Positions 49,937 through 59,643 of a DNA stretch of 64,000 bases are shown piece by piece. The translations under genes were made by a program, and so were the position numbers. Position 1 is the stretch's first letter. Each line of letters begins with the position of its first letter. Below the pieces are notes generated by a model. The model searched no databases. It was not told the DNA's origin and saw only the letters and a program-made list of their open reading frames with translations. The DNA is from Pedobacter insulae (lineage in GTDB: Bacteria; Bacteroidota; Bacteroidia; Sphingobacteriales; Sphingobacteriaceae), in the NCBI RefSeq assembly GCF_900113525.1, contig NZ_FOPP01000002.1:248001-312000 (forward strand), in the 5' to 3' direction.

Positions 49937-50899
49937 TTAATGCTCCCTTTCCAATATTTGCTTTACAAGTGCCCTAAAGTTTGTTTTTTTATAATCTTCG
50001 ACTTCTAGTGCTGCTAGCGCTTCATTTGCTAAAGCCAGGTGTTTCTCCATTTCGGCAGTTGCAAGTTCTTTAATTTCGTATTTATTATACAAATTAGTAA
50101 CCATTCCAACTTTGATTTCTGGTTTAAAATTTTCGGATAACAATAAGCTAGCTTCTTCCTTTTGAGCTAATTTTAAAGCTTTTAAATGTAGGAAGGTTTT
50201 TTTGTTAGCAATAATATCACCACCAACCTGTTTCCCAAATTTTTCAGGGTTTCCATAAACATCCAAGATGTCATCCTGAAGTTGAAAGGCTACCCCTAAA
50301 TTCTCTCCGAAATTATATAAGAGGTTTGCATTATGCTCACTAGCACCTCCAACAATTGCGCCTAATTTCATGGCTCCTCCTAACAGAACAGCAGTTTTTA
50401 ACCTGATCATTTCTAGGTACTCGCTGATACTTACATCACTTCGCTGTTCGAATTCCATGTCTAACTGTTGCCCTTCACAAACACCTTGTGCTGTTGCATT
50501 GAATGTGTCCAAAACTGCTTTTAGTACATTTACGGCTACTTTTGATAAGTGCTTGTTTGATTCAACCATCATGACATCACCACTTAAAATAGCGTTGTTA
50601 TTTCCCCATCTTTCATGTACTGTTTGAGCGCCCCGTCGTAATGGAGCATTGTCCATAATGTCATCATGAACTAAAGTGAAATTATGAAAGGTTTCAATTG
50701 CCAAAGCTACATCGAGTGCTATAGTTACATTGTCGTTAAATAATTCTGAGGCCATTAAAACCATCACTGGCCTAATTCTTTTGCCTCCTAAATTCATGAT
50801 GTAACGTATTGGCTCATATAAGTTGGCAGGATGTTTTGGGTATTTAATTAGCGGAATAGCTTTTTCTATAATTTCTTGTAATTGTACTGGGTTGTGCAT
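49937..50899 (-). CDS. Polyprenyl diphosphate synthase
   Basis: 320 residues. First Asp-rich motif DDIMD (Asp79, 80, 83) with the following RRG, and second DDILD (Asp209, 210, 213). GGKRIRPVMVLMA is the N-terminal family motif. Makes a longer isoprenoid diphosphate from IPP and an allylic primer; chain length cannot be read with certainty. It is the last gene of a leftward operon with rnr, the intervening spacer being 3 bp. Confidence 0.9.
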   Translation of the reverse strand: MHNPVQLQEIIEKAIPLIKYPKHPANLYEPIRYIMNLGGKRIRPVMVLMASELFNDNVTIALDVALAIETFHNFTLVHDDIMDNAPLRRGAQTVHERWGNNNAILSGDVMMVESNKHLSKVAVNVLKAVLDTFNATAQGVCEGQQLDMEFEQRSDVSISEYLEMIRLKTAVLLGGAMKLGAIVGGASEHNANLLYNFGENLGVAFQLQDDILDVYGNPEKFGKQVGGDIIANKKTFLHLKALKLAQKEEASLLLSENFKPEIKVGMVTNLYNKYEIKELATAEMEKHLALANEALAALEVEDYKKTNFRALVKQILEREH

Positions 50900-50902
50900 T
50901 AT

Positions 50903-52090
50903 TTATGGGTTAGTCATGGTACCGAAAGCATTCTTGCTTTCCATCAATTTAATAAAATTATCTTCTAAAGCTGTTTGCTTAACTATGGGGTTGTTTCTCC
51001 AAAAATCATCATCATATTTCAGGGATTCTATAATTTTTTTGTCTTTTATACTACTATTTACATTTTGAAAGCGCTGTTCTTTTAATTGGGGGTCAATTGC
51101 AAATACTGTTAACAATGAACTAATAGAAGAATTTAATTCGCGGTCATTTGCATATAAACTTACATATACCTTTGTTGAAATACTTTCCAACATGGGGATA
51201 GGAGAATTATTTCCATTGAAAGTAGCGATAGTGGACGCAATTGGAGGAAATTTGAAACTCAGGTTCGGGGAGAGGCTGAGCGGCAAATTATAAATTTTGT
51301 TCTCTAGACGATAAATTTTCAAGTCTTTTACGCCAACGTAATAGGTGGAATTTGCATAGAAGAGATTCTTTCTGGTTTTTTTTAATTTGCAGCTAATAAC
51401 TGCAATATTTTGATCTTTCTGTTCAATATATCGATCTATTTCAATATCATAATCATCTAAATACTTAACGCTAACATATCTTCTTCTCTTATCTGGAAAT
51501 AGGTAGCCGGCATACGAAAAAGTCAAAAAAGATTGGTTGCTTAATGAAAATTTAAAGGGATCATTTAACTCAGCAAATCTACTCTGTGTTGCTGCCCAGC
51601 CCTGTATATGTTTTATATTCCAGGCTATATCATAAAATAGTTCATGGATTTCAGTCGCTTTATTATTTGTAGCAGTAAGTTGTCTATAAAAAGCCTTCGC
51701 ATAAAATGAGGAGTCTATATATTCTCTAGCATATAGGAGAGCCGATTTTAATAAATTTTTACCCTCATTGGGCTTAATTACTATTTCGCGGAGGCTAATA
51801 GCGGCCGGAACAAGTTTAATATGTATAACCTTTTCGTTGTGAATAGTGGTTTCAAATTGTTGGTAGCTCACATGACTAAACCTAAACTTAGCAGGAAATT
51901 TTGCGGTCTGAATCACAAATTCTCCATTTTCATTTGTAACCGTTGCTGTATTTGTGCCGATAATCCCTATCGAAACAAACGGGATTGGCAGGCTTGTCTT
52001 CGCATCTGTAATCCTGCCTTGCATAGTTTGTGCATTACAAACGCTAATAGACGAGGCAAATATTAACAGAAGGGGCAACAGTGATCTCAT
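50903..52090 (-). CDS. Exported protein with carboxypeptidase-like regulatory domain
   Basis: 395 residues. Signal peptide to SVCNAQ. N-terminal CarboxypepD_reg-like beta-sandwich (QGRITDAKTSLPIPFVSIGI, GEFVIQTAKFPAKFRFSHVS) at 22-95, then a region resembling DUF5686-like proteins (REIVIKPNEGKNLLKSALLY, FYRQLTATNNKATEIHELFY). No barrel of TonB-receptor size is present. Located in the envelope; function unknown. It sits 1 bp after rnr and 3 bp before the polyprenyl synthase gene. Confidence 0.72.
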   Translation of the reverse strand: MRSLLPLLLIFASSISVCNAQTMQGRITDAKTSLPIPFVSIGIIGTNTATVTNENGEFVIQTAKFPAKFRFSHVSYQQFETTIHNEKVIHIKLVPAAISLREIVIKPNEGKNLLKSALLYAREYIDSSFYAKAFYRQLTATNNKATEIHELFYDIAWNIKHIQGWAATQSRFAELNDPFKFSLSNQSFLTFSYAGYLFPDKRRRYVSVKYLDDYDIEIDRYIEQKDQNIAVISCKLKKTRKNLFYANSTYYVGVKDLKIYRLENKIYNLPLSLSPNLSFKFPPIASTIATFNGNNSPIPMLESISTKVYVSLYANDRELNSSISSLLTVFAIDPQLKEQRFQNVNSSIKDKKIIESLKYDDDFWRNNPIVKQTALEDNFIKLMESKNAFGTMTNP

Positions 52091-52091
52091 T

Positions 52092-54227
52092 TTATTCTTG
52101 TATTAACGAGAAATCGATCTGACGTTTGGAAAGATCTACTTTTTTAACGCGCACTTGCACTTCGTCTCCCAATTGATACTTCTTGTGTTTTCGTTGTCCG
52201 ATGATACAATAATTTTTTTCATCAAGTACGTAGAAATCATCAGTAATATCTCTAAGCCTGATCATTCCCTCGCATTTATTCTCAATAATTTCTACATACA
52301 TACCCCATTCGGTTACACCAGATATGATTCCTGTAAATACATTGCCAACATTATCCTCCAAGTATTCTGCTTGTTTGTATTTGATAGACGCTCGTTCGGC
52401 ATCGGAAGCTCGTTTTTCCATCGCAGATGAATGTGAGCTTGCGGTTTCATATTCTTCCTCATTAGTAGACTTACCCCCATCTAGATATAGCGCTAATAAA
52501 CGGTGGACCATCACATCTGGATATCTTCTGATGGGGGACGTGAAATGGGTATAATAATCGAATGCTAAACCGTAATGACTAGTTTTTTTAGTGGTGTAAA
52601 TTGCCTTTGCCATGGAACGAATAGCTAGTTGCGTAAGAATGTTCTGTTCCTTTTTTCCCTCCACATCGTCCATCAAGTGATTTAGCGACTTAGCAATTTC
52701 TTTGTCGGTTTTCATATTAATTTTATAACCAAAACGCGAAGCAAAGGCTGCAAAGTTATTAAGGTTTTCTAAATTTGGTGTATCATGCGACCGGTAAACA
52801 AAAGTATATTTTTGCTTTCCTTTTCCTTTTTTAGCAATGAATTCGGCAACTTTTCGATTTGCTAACAACATATAATCTTCGATCAATTTATGAGCATCTT
52901 TCCTTTCCTTAACATACACACCCGTAGGTTTGCCATGTTCGTCAAGTTTAAATTTCACTTCCGTGCTTTCAAAGCTAATGGCGCCTTCCTTAAATTTTTT
53001 ATCTCTCAGTATGTAAGCCAGCTCATTTAACTTGAGTATTTCTTGTGCAAAGTCTCCCTGTTTAGTTTCTATCACCTCTTGTGCCTCTTCGTAACTAAAC
53101 CTACGATTTGAGTGGATGACAGTTCTTCCAAACCATTGAGATAAAACGTTTGCCTGCTCATCTAACTCAAATACAGCAGCGAAACAAAGTTTGTCTTCAT
53201 TAGGACGTAATGAACATACACCATTACTTAAGCGTTCTGGAAGCATAGGAATTACTCTGTCCACCAGATATACAGAAGTGGCGCGCTCATAGGCTTCTTT
53301 ATCTAATTTGGTATTAGGTTTTACATAATGCGAAACGTCAGCAATGTGGACCCCGATCTCATAATTACCATTCGTTAATTTTTTAAAGGAGATCGCGTCA
53401 TCAAAATCTTTAGCATCTGCGGGATCAATTGTAAAAGTAATCGTATCCCTAAAGTCTCTTCTGCCTTTAATCTCTATTTCAGTTACATTTTCTGGAATTT
53501 CATTAGCTTCTTGTTCAACATCAGCCGGAAAACTTAAAGGAAAGCCGTACTGGGCCAATATGGCATTCATTTCAGTATTGTTTTCTCCCTGTGTACCTAA
53601 AACATTAATAATTTTACCAATTGGATTTTTGGCTCCTTCCGGCCAGTCCGTTATAGATACTTGAACTTTCTGGCCATTTTTGGCCCCATTTAAATCGCTA
53701 AGCGGTACAAAAATGTCATGTAACATTTTACGGTCGTCTGGAATAATAAAGGCAAAGCGCTCAGAAATTTTCGCAACTCCGATAAACTCTGTTTTTGCCC
53801 GGCTAATAATTTCGACAACTTCACCTTCTTTTTTGCGACCGCTGGTTTTTTTAGCAAATACATAAACTTTTACTTTATCACCATCTAAGGCATTTCTCAG
53901 TTTACGTGGGGCCACAAAAATATCTTTTTCAAACTCATCATCGGGAATGATAAAAGCAGAACCATCTGCGGTCATATCCACTGTGCCGGTTACAAACGTT
54001 TTAAGGTCTTTTAAACGAAACTTTCCTCTTTCTGGTCTAATAAATAAACCTTTATTTGTTTGCTCTACGAGGATCTCTAATATGGTATTAGCAGAATCCG
54101 CGTCTTTCAAGTTCAACTTAGATGCAATCTGCTTGTGATTAAGCGCAACATTTTTATTTTTCTCGAAAATATCACTAATCATTTGTGTTAAAACGAGTTT
54201 TACCTGCGAATTTTTATTTTTGGCCAT
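52092..54227 (-). CDS. rnr: Ribonuclease R
   Basis: 711 residues. 3'-5' exoribonuclease of the RNB family that degrades structured RNA. In order: an N-terminal helix-turn-helix (NVALNHKQIASKLNLKDADS), cold-shock/OB domains (TVDMTADGSAFIIPDDEFEK), the RNB catalytic core with FTIDPADAKDFDDAISFK (the conserved Asp cluster) and DVSHYVKPNT, and a C-terminal S1 domain (GIISGVTEWGMYVEI). The gene opens a three-gene leftward operon. Confidence 0.95.
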   Translation of the reverse strand: MAKNKNSQVKLVLTQMISDIFEKNKNVALNHKQIASKLNLKDADSANTILEILVEQTNKGLFIRPERGKFRLKDLKTFVTGTVDMTADGSAFIIPDDEFEKDIFVAPRKLRNALDGDKVKVYVFAKKTSGRKKEGEVVEIISRAKTEFIGVAKISERFAFIIPDDRKMLHDIFVPLSDLNGAKNGQKVQVSITDWPEGAKNPIGKIINVLGTQGENNTEMNAILAQYGFPLSFPADVEQEANEIPENVTEIEIKGRRDFRDTITFTIDPADAKDFDDAISFKKLTNGNYEIGVHIADVSHYVKPNTKLDKEAYERATSVYLVDRVIPMLPERLSNGVCSLRPNEDKLCFAAVFELDEQANVLSQWFGRTVIHSNRRFSYEEAQEVIETKQGDFAQEILKLNELAYILRDKKFKEGAISFESTEVKFKLDEHGKPTGVYVKERKDAHKLIEDYMLLANRKVAEFIAKKGKGKQKYTFVYRSHDTPNLENLNNFAAFASRFGYKINMKTDKEIAKSLNHLMDDVEGKKEQNILTQLAIRSMAKAIYTTKKTSHYGLAFDYYTHFTSPIRRYPDVMVHRLLALYLDGGKSTNEEEYETASSHSSAMEKRASDAERASIKYKQAEYLEDNVGNVFTGIISGVTEWGMYVEIIENKCEGMIRLRDITDDFYVLDEKNYCIIGQRKHKKYQLGDEVQVRVKKVDLSKRQIDFSLIQE

Positions 54228-54255
54228 AACTATTCCTCTATGGTATCGAAGATAG

Positions 54256-54263
54256 CAAATGTA
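54256..54263 (-). promoter_or_regulatory. -7 box of the rnr operon
   Basis: TACATTTG on the minus strand, 28 nt before the rnr ATG. No TTTG was seen at the usual -33 distance. Confidence 0.5.
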
Positions 54264-54392
54264 TGGGTAGGATAGGGAATTTTTTAAAAGAAAGCGGTTT
54301 AAATAGTGTAAATTTTAAGGAATAGTGTCAAGACAGAGGTAGGAGAATTTTTATAAAACCCTAGGGTTTGAATTAACGTATATCATAATCAA

Positions 54393-55325
54393 ATGAAGCT
54401 ACCTATACTTTTCACTATTTTTGTATTGCATGCAATACTTGTTTTTTCACAAACAAAAGAAATAGATTCTGTAATTCTAAAAAGACATAACGCAAATTTA
54501 ACCTATTCTTTAATTTACAAGGAAAACAGTGAACTTTCTTATACTTCGCCCGTTGGCGAAATAGGAGCGCCTTCTAAATATATCATTAATGGAAGGTTAA
54601 CAACAAATTATTTGGTTGTAGCTTCACAAAGTTTGCCTCTTGCGTTTTCGATCATTCCTGACTTTACGGTTCGTGTTAGAAACGAGCGATCTGCTGGAGT
54701 TAGGACACCTAGTTTTAAGTTGGGCGGAAGTTTATTTTTACGTTTATCGCTACACGCCCATCGTTATCGATACGCCGAGCTAAGTTTTATTCATCATTCA
54801 AATGGGCAAGACGGAGAAGCGCTATTAAAAGATGGAAGCATTAATACTACAGATGGAAATTTTAATACCAATTATTTAATAGCTGCCTACCGATTTGGTT
54901 ATTTTACCAATAGGTCAATCAATGGCGATTATGCTGGTTTTCATCACAAAGTTGGTTTTCAATGGCATAAATGGTTTGACTACGAAACCGCTTTAACAGG
55001 AGTATATGGATTTACAAGAATAAACTATGACCTTTCATTTCGTATATATCATATTTCGAAAAATAAGGTAGAAAAGGAGAAGTGGAGATTTAACGGTTCA
55101 GTTTCATATGCGATAAATTCTTTGACAAACTATGCCATCTTTGCTCCAAAAAGACGGTTAAATTCGGAATTATCTGCTAATTATAGCTTTCCTTTTATGC
55201 AAAATGTATTTTTAATGGCTACAATTGGATATTATGGGGAAGATCCGTATAATATTTACTTTAAGGATAAATATGCCTATGCTAGATTTGGGATTTCGAG
55301 CACCTTTATGAGATGGAAGAGGTAG
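54393..55325 (+). CDS. Outer-membrane beta-barrel resembling phospholipase A (OMPLA-like)
   Basis: 310 residues. Signal peptide to LVFSQ (residue 20). Alternating amphipathic strands suggest a barrel. The segment FIHHSNGQDG (His134, Ser136, Asn137, Gly138) matches the H-x-S-N-G active-site pattern of outer-membrane phospholipase A, and Asn residues follow at the place of the OMPLA catalytic Asn, but the SRSWNR part of OMPLA is not seen. It may therefore be a divergent or inactive relative. It ends 7 bp before the convergent ABC gene. Confidence 0.5.
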   Translation: MKLPILFTIFVLHAILVFSQTKEIDSVILKRHNANLTYSLIYKENSELSYTSPVGEIGAPSKYIINGRLTTNYLVVASQSLPLAFSIIPDFTVRVRNERSAGVRTPSFKLGGSLFLRLSLHAHRYRYAELSFIHHSNGQDGEALLKDGSINTTDGNFNTNYLIAAYRFGYFTNRSINGDYAGFHHKVGFQWHKWFDYETALTGVYGFTRINYDLSFRIYHISKNKVEKEKWRFNGSVSYAINSLTNYAIFAPKRRLNSELSANYSFPFMQNVFLMATIGYYGEDPYNIYFKDKYAYARFGISSTFMRWKR

Positions 55326-55332
55326 TGGGAAG

Positions 55333-57036
55333 TTATTTTCCAGGGATAGCAGCAATGAGTTTTTTAGTATATTCTGCTGTAGGTGTATGGTAAATAACCT
55401 CTGGAAAGCCCTCTTCTTCAATTTTTCCTTTATTCATTACGATCATTCTATCCGAAATATGTTTTACAACTGCTAAATCATGTGAAATGAAAATGTATGT
55501 AAGCCCGAACTCTTCTTGTAGTTCTCTCAATAGATTTAATACTTGTGCCTGAACCGAAACATCCAGTGCCGAAACCGACTCGTCACAAATAATAAATTTG
55601 GGTTGTAATGCCAGTGCTCTGGCGATTACAATTCGTTGTCGTTGACCACCAGAAAATTCATGTGGATAACGATTAAAATGTTCTGCTTTGAGATTTACTT
55701 TTTCTAGCAGGTTGATTACATGAGCCTTTCGTTCATTATCATTGGTAAATACCTTATGCACTTCTAATGGCTCCATTATTGCATTTCCCACCGTCACTCT
55801 TGGATTTAGAGAAGAATAGGGGTCTTGAAATATAATTTGCACATGCCGCCTCATTTTGGTGAGTGCTGTTTTGTTTAAAGTTGTTAGTTCGGTGTCATTG
55901 AAAATGATGTTTCCAGACGTGGGTTCTACTAATCTCAAGATACTTCTCCCTAACGTAGTTTTACCACAACCAGATTCTCCAACTAAGCCTAAAGTTTCGC
56001 CTGGAAAAACCTCAAAGCTGATATCATTTACAGCTTTAATGAATTCAGTTGGTTTCCCAAATAACCCATTTTTTATAGGATACCAAGTATTTAGATGCTT
56101 AACTTGGAGCAATGGTTTTTGTGCATACAGTTTGTCCCGTCTCTGTTGAATTTCCTGGTCAGAATAACTATTTATTTCGAGTAGATGTTTTAGTCCTACA
56201 TTTTGATCTTTCTCTAAGAAATCTGCAACAACAGGTAATTTTTTTAAAAGTCTTTGTGGACTTGGTCGGCAAGCCAATAAACCCTTGGTATATGGATGTT
56301 GCGGGTTCTCGAAAAGCTGTTTTGCAGCCCCTTGTTCAACGATCTGACCTTTATGCATCACCAACAAATCATCAGCTATTTCGCTCATTACAGCTAAATC
56401 ATGAGAGATGAAAATCATGCCCATGTTACGTTCTTCTTTTAACCGCAAGAGCAGCTCTAAAATCGTTTTCTGAACAGTTACATCTAAAGCTGTAGTGGGC
56501 TCGTCAGCGATAAGCAATTCGGGATTACAGCTGAGCGCCATAGCGATCATTACCCGCTGCTTTTGCCCGCCAGAAAGTTGATGTGGATAACTATCGAAGA
56601 TGCTTTCGGGTCGTGGCAGCTGAACCTCTTTAAATAAATTAATAGTTTGCTGCTTAGCGGTTTGTTTATCTGTGTTTTGATGAAGTATAATAGCTTCTTG
56701 AACCTGGTATCCACAGGTAAATACAGGGTTTAAAGAGGTCATTGGTTCCTGAAAAATCATCGAAATCTTATTCCCTCTATAGTTTCTTATTGCTGCGGGT
56801 GATAAATTTAAAAGATTGATTTTCTCGAAATCAACTTCACCATTAATAGCGGTGTTTTTTGTATCATGCAGGCGCATAATAGAAAAGGACGTAACAGATT
56901 TTCCAGAACCGGATTCGCCTACTATGCCTAAAATTTTTCCTTTTGCCAGAGAAAAATTTACATTATGAACGGCTTCAAACCAAGTTTTGTCTTCTTGGTT
57001 ATAAAAACTTATGGATAGATCTTTAACGGTTAGCAT
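55333..57036 (-). CDS. Duplicated ABC ATPase for peptide import (DppD-DppF type fusion)
   Basis: 567 residues with two ATP-binding domains. Domain 1: Walker A GESGSGKS (near 40), LSGGQKQR, ADEPTTALD; domain 2: GESGCGKTT (near 350), FSGGQRQR, CDESVSALD. Each ends with the oligopeptide-type C-terminal segment (PQHPYTKGLLACRPS). It would power an oligo- or dipeptide permease (GsiA/YejF layout). No permease or binding-protein gene is adjacent, so partners are encoded elsewhere. Confidence 0.92.
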   Translation of the reverse strand: MLTVKDLSISFYNQEDKTWFEAVHNVNFSLAKGKILGIVGESGSGKSVTSFSIMRLHDTKNTAINGEVDFEKINLLNLSPAAIRNYRGNKISMIFQEPMTSLNPVFTCGYQVQEAIILHQNTDKQTAKQQTINLFKEVQLPRPESIFDSYPHQLSGGQKQRVMIAMALSCNPELLIADEPTTALDVTVQKTILELLLRLKEERNMGMIFISHDLAVMSEIADDLLVMHKGQIVEQGAAKQLFENPQHPYTKGLLACRPSPQRLLKKLPVVADFLEKDQNVGLKHLLEINSYSDQEIQQRRDKLYAQKPLLQVKHLNTWYPIKNGLFGKPTEFIKAVNDISFEVFPGETLGLVGESGCGKTTLGRSILRLVEPTSGNIIFNDTELTTLNKTALTKMRRHVQIIFQDPYSSLNPRVTVGNAIMEPLEVHKVFTNDNERKAHVINLLEKVNLKAEHFNRYPHEFSGGQRQRIVIARALALQPKFIICDESVSALDVSVQAQVLNLLRELQEEFGLTYIFISHDLAVVKHISDRMIVMNKGKIEEEGFPEVIYHTPTAEYTKKLIAAIPGK

Positions 57037-57070
57037 GAGACGCTAAGGTAATATTTTTAAGGAGTTGGAA

Positions 57071-57078
57071 CAAAGATA
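57071..57078 (-). promoter_or_regulatory. -7 box of the ABC ATPase gene
   Basis: TATCTTTG on the minus strand, 34 nt before the ATG at 57036; matches TAnnTTTG. Confidence 0.5.
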
Positions 57079-57099
57079 AAGGAACAAAGAAAAAAAATG

Positions 57100-57107
57100 T
57101 AATTTTG
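57100..57107 (+). promoter_or_regulatory. -7 box of the acyltransferase-gatC operon
   Basis: TAATTTTG, 8 nt before the ATG at 57116, so the leader would be very short. No matching -33 box. Confidence 0.4.
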
Positions 57108-57115
57108 GATTCATT

Positions 57116-57841
57116 ATGAGCATACTAAAACGGCTACATTATTTCTATTTTATCTTTTGGATCTTATTGTTTTTCTTGCTTTTTTCGCCGTTATATTTCA
57201 TTTTTACTAAGCACCCAAAGTATTATACGACACTTAATAAGTTAAGAGCCCTAAATGCTTTTTTATGCACAGCAATTGCTGGCGTGTTTTTTAAGTTCGA
57301 TTTTCAAAAGGAGCTTGATTCCAGTCAAACCTACATCTATTGCGCCAATCATACATCAAATTTGGATATAGTGCTATTTTGTCTTTTGGCAAAGGGTCGA
57401 TTTCATTTTATGGGGAAGGAAGAGTTAATAAAGAATCCTGTGTTAGGAATGTTTTTTAGAACAATAGACATTGCAGTCTCAAGGGAAAGCAAGATTTCTG
57501 CCTTTAGAGCTTTTAAAAGGGCGGGAGAGAATTTAGAAAAGGGGATGAGTCTCATTATATTTCCTGAAGGGAAAATCGATGATCAATATCCGCCCGTTCT
57601 ACATGAATTTAAGAACGGTCCGTTTCGGTTGGCCATCGAGAAAAGTATTCCGATTGTTCCTGTTAGCAGCATAAATGTTTGGAAATTAATGTGGGACGAC
57701 GGTTTTAAACATGGCACCAGACCGGGCATTGGAAATATTTATATTCACGAACCCATTTCAACCCGTACATTAGGTGTTGAGAGTGCTGAGGATTTAAGAA
57801 AAGAGGTGTTTAATAAAATTAACAGTAAATTGCAAAGATGA
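57116..57841 (+). CDS. 1-acyl-sn-glycerol-3-phosphate acyltransferase (PlsC-type)
   Basis: 241 residues. N-terminal membrane helix (FYFIFWILLFFLLFSPLYFI). The HX4D catalytic motif is NHTSNLD (His79, Asp84), the second block is KEELIKNPVLGMF with DIAVSRES, and the third is FPEGKIDD. It acylates lysophosphatidate in phospholipid synthesis at the inner membrane. gatC overlaps the end by 4 bp. Confidence 0.9.
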   Translation: MSILKRLHYFYFIFWILLFFLLFSPLYFIFTKHPKYYTTLNKLRALNAFLCTAIAGVFFKFDFQKELDSSQTYIYCANHTSNLDIVLFCLLAKGRFHFMGKEELIKNPVLGMFFRTIDIAVSRESKISAFRAFKRAGENLEKGMSLIIFPEGKIDDQYPPVLHEFKNGPFRLAIEKSIPIVPVSSINVWKLMWDDGFKHGTRPGIGNIYIHEPISTRTLGVESAEDLRKEVFNKINSKLQR

Positions 57842-58134
57842 AAATAAATAGCGCTATTGTACACAAAGTTGCTGACTTAGCAAGAATAGATATTAAAGAT
57901 AACGAAGTTGATGCATTGACGGTAGAAATGAATAAGATTCTTACTTTTATGGAGAAGCTTAATGAATTGGATACAAGTGCTGTAAGACCTCTTGTATATA
58001 TGAATGAAAAACCGAATGTTTGGCGCGAAGATTTTGTGATAAATGAAATTTCCACGACTGAAGGTCTTAAGAATGCGGCTATTCATGATGAGCATTTCTT
58101 TCACGTTCCTAAAATTATTGAAACTTCGAAATAG
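57838..58134 (+). CDS. gatC: Asp-tRNA(Asn)/Glu-tRNA(Gln) amidotransferase subunit C
   Basis: 98 residues, normal length. VHKVADLARIDIKDNEVDAL and MNKILTFMEKLNELDTSAVRP (in parts NKILTFMEKLNELDT) are the family pattern, and the C-terminus (HFFHVPKIIE) matches. It stabilises the GatA-GatB complex that amidates misacylated tRNA. gatA and gatB are not nearby. Coupled to the acyltransferase gene by a 4-bp ATGA overlap. Confidence 0.93.
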   Translation: MKINSAIVHKVADLARIDIKDNEVDALTVEMNKILTFMEKLNELDTSAVRPLVYMNEKPNVWREDFVINEISTTEGLKNAAIHDEHFFHVPKIIETSK

Positions 58135-58204
58135 TTTAGAAAGAATAACATTTCGGTAATTCGGATTCGGTTACTAAAAAAGTAGCGTTAACTGTAACAT
58201 TGAC

Positions 58205-58221
58205 TAGGCCACATTGGTCTA
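58205..58221. other. Small inverted repeat upstream of the ABC ATPase gene
   Basis: TAGGCCA-CAT-TGGTCTA: 7-bp arms with one mismatch, 26 nt before the ATG. Could be an operator or a weak terminator for gatC. Confidence 0.35.
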
Positions 58222-58246
58222 AAAAACAAAAAAACAAATTCAACTG

Positions 58247-59005
58247 ATGAAAAAAGCACTCATTACCATTAAAGATATAGGCCGTAAATACGTCATAGGT
58301 TCAGAAGTTATACATGCTTTGAAATCAGTTAGCTTGGAGATCAGTAAGGGCGAATTTGTAGCGCTAATGGGACCGTCGGGTTCTGGAAAGTCTACATTAA
58401 TGAATATTTTAGGCTGTTTGGATACACCTAGTAAGGGCGATTATATTTTAAATGGAGTCAATGTAAGTCAGATGACTGACAATGAGTTAGCCGAAGTTAG
58501 GAATAAGGAAATTGGGTTTGTATTTCAAACTTTTAATCTATTGCCTCGTTCTACTTCATTGGACAATGTGGCTTTGCCATTAATTTATGCCGGTGCAAGC
58601 AAAAAAGAAAGAGATCAACGGGCTACACAAGCTTTAGAGAATGTTGGTTTGGGCAACCGTGTTACACATAAACCAAATGAATTATCAGGTGGGCAGCGCC
58701 AACGTGTGGCAGTTGCAAGAGCGTTGATTAATAATCCATCTATTATATTGGCTGATGAGCCAACTGGTAACTTAGATACTAAGACATCAATAGAGATTAT
58801 GGGTCTGCTGGAAGAAATTCATCGTAAAGGGAATACGATTATTCTGGTTACCCATGAGGAAGATATCGCACAGCATGCTCATCGAATTGTACGTATGCGC
58901 GATGGGCTAATTGAAAAGGATTATCTAAATGATGATGTAAAAACTGTTTCGCCAAGATTGAATAATCTGGAGGCAAAGGGTGATGATTTTGAGAAGATAA
59001 ATTAA
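58247..59005 (+). CDS. ABC transporter ATP-binding protein (LolD/MacB type)
   Basis: 252 residues. Walker [10 protein letters not shown], signature LSGGQRQR, Walker [13 protein letters not shown], followed by the H-loop VTHEEDIA. The [21 protein letters not shown] region is typical of LolD/MacB-type ATPases. It works with FtsX-like permeases; one such permease is encoded at 62206, about 3.2 kb away, and could be its partner. The adenosyltransferase gene follows after 4 bp. Confidence 0.9.
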   Translation: MKKALITIKDIGRKYVIGSEVIHALKSVSLEISKGEFVALMGPSGSGKSTLMNILGCLDTPSKGDYILNGVNVSQMTDNELAEVRNKEIGFVFQTFNLLPRSTSLDNVALPLIYAGASKKERDQRATQALENVGLGNRVTHKPNELSGGQRQRVAVARALINNPSIILADEPTGNLDTKTSIEIMGLLEEIHRKGNTIILVTHEEDIAQHAHRIVRMRDGLIEKDYLNDDVKTVSPRLNNLEAKGDDFEKIN

Positions 59006-59009
59006 TAAA

Positions 59010-59558
59010 TTGAAAATATATACTAAGACTGGCGATAAGGGGCAAACCTCACTCATTGGGGGTACTCGAGTTCCTAAGCATCATATCCGTATCGAAACCT
59101 ATGGAACGGTTGATGAATTAAATTCTTATATCGGTTTAATTATGTGCCAGCAGATTGCCGTTCACTATCAGCAGATATTAAAAGAAATTCAAGATAGGTT
59201 ATTCACAATTGGTGCTTCTTTGGCATCAGATCCCGAACGTTCTAAAATGAAAATACCCGACTTAGGGGACAATGATATTGCATTGTTAGAGAAAGAAATG
59301 GATGAGATGAATGAAGCCCTACCTGAACTGAAACATTTTATCTTACCTGGTGGCAGTACTGTGGTATCTTATTGTCATTTAGCTCGTTGTGTTTGTAGAA
59401 GGGCAGAAAGATCAGCTGTTCACCTAGCTGAACAGAGTTTTGTTGACAGCAATATTACAATTTATTTAAACAGATTAAGTGATTATTTATTTGTTTTGGG
59501 AAGGAAACTTAATGCTGATGGTGGGACGCCTGAAAATGTGTGGAAACCTAGGATGTAA
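59010..59558 (+). CDS. Cob(I)alamin adenosyltransferase (PduO type)
   Basis: 182 residues. The family N-terminus KIYTKTGDKGQTSLIGG is intact, and RIETYGTVDELNSYIGL and RLSDYLFVLGR follow. No ATG fits the family start, so the TTG at 59010 is the natural initiation codon. It makes adenosylcobalamin from ATP and cob(I)alamin in the cytoplasm. It lies 4 bp after the ABC ATPase gene and is likely translated from the same message. C-terminal GGTPENVWKP is as in the family. Confidence 0.93.
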   Translation: MKIYTKTGDKGQTSLIGGTRVPKHHIRIETYGTVDELNSYIGLIMCQQIAVHYQQILKEIQDRLFTIGASLASDPERSKMKIPDLGDNDIALLEKEMDEMNEALPELKHFILPGGSTVVSYCHLARCVCRRAERSAVHLAEQSFVDSNITIYLNRLSDYLFVLGRKLNADGGTPENVWKPRM

Positions 59559-59574
59559 ATAGTGGAAAAAAATA

Positions 59575-59607
59575 TTTGTTTTGCTCATTTTTTTTACCAT
59601 ACTTTTG
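59575..59607 (+). promoter_or_regulatory. Promoter of the DUF2795 gene
   Basis: TTTG (59575-59578), 21-nt spacer, TACTTTTG (59600-59607), 36 nt before the ATG. Confidence 0.65.
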
Positions 59608-59643
59608 CGCAAACAGAAATAGCAATAATTTAATAATAAGAAT

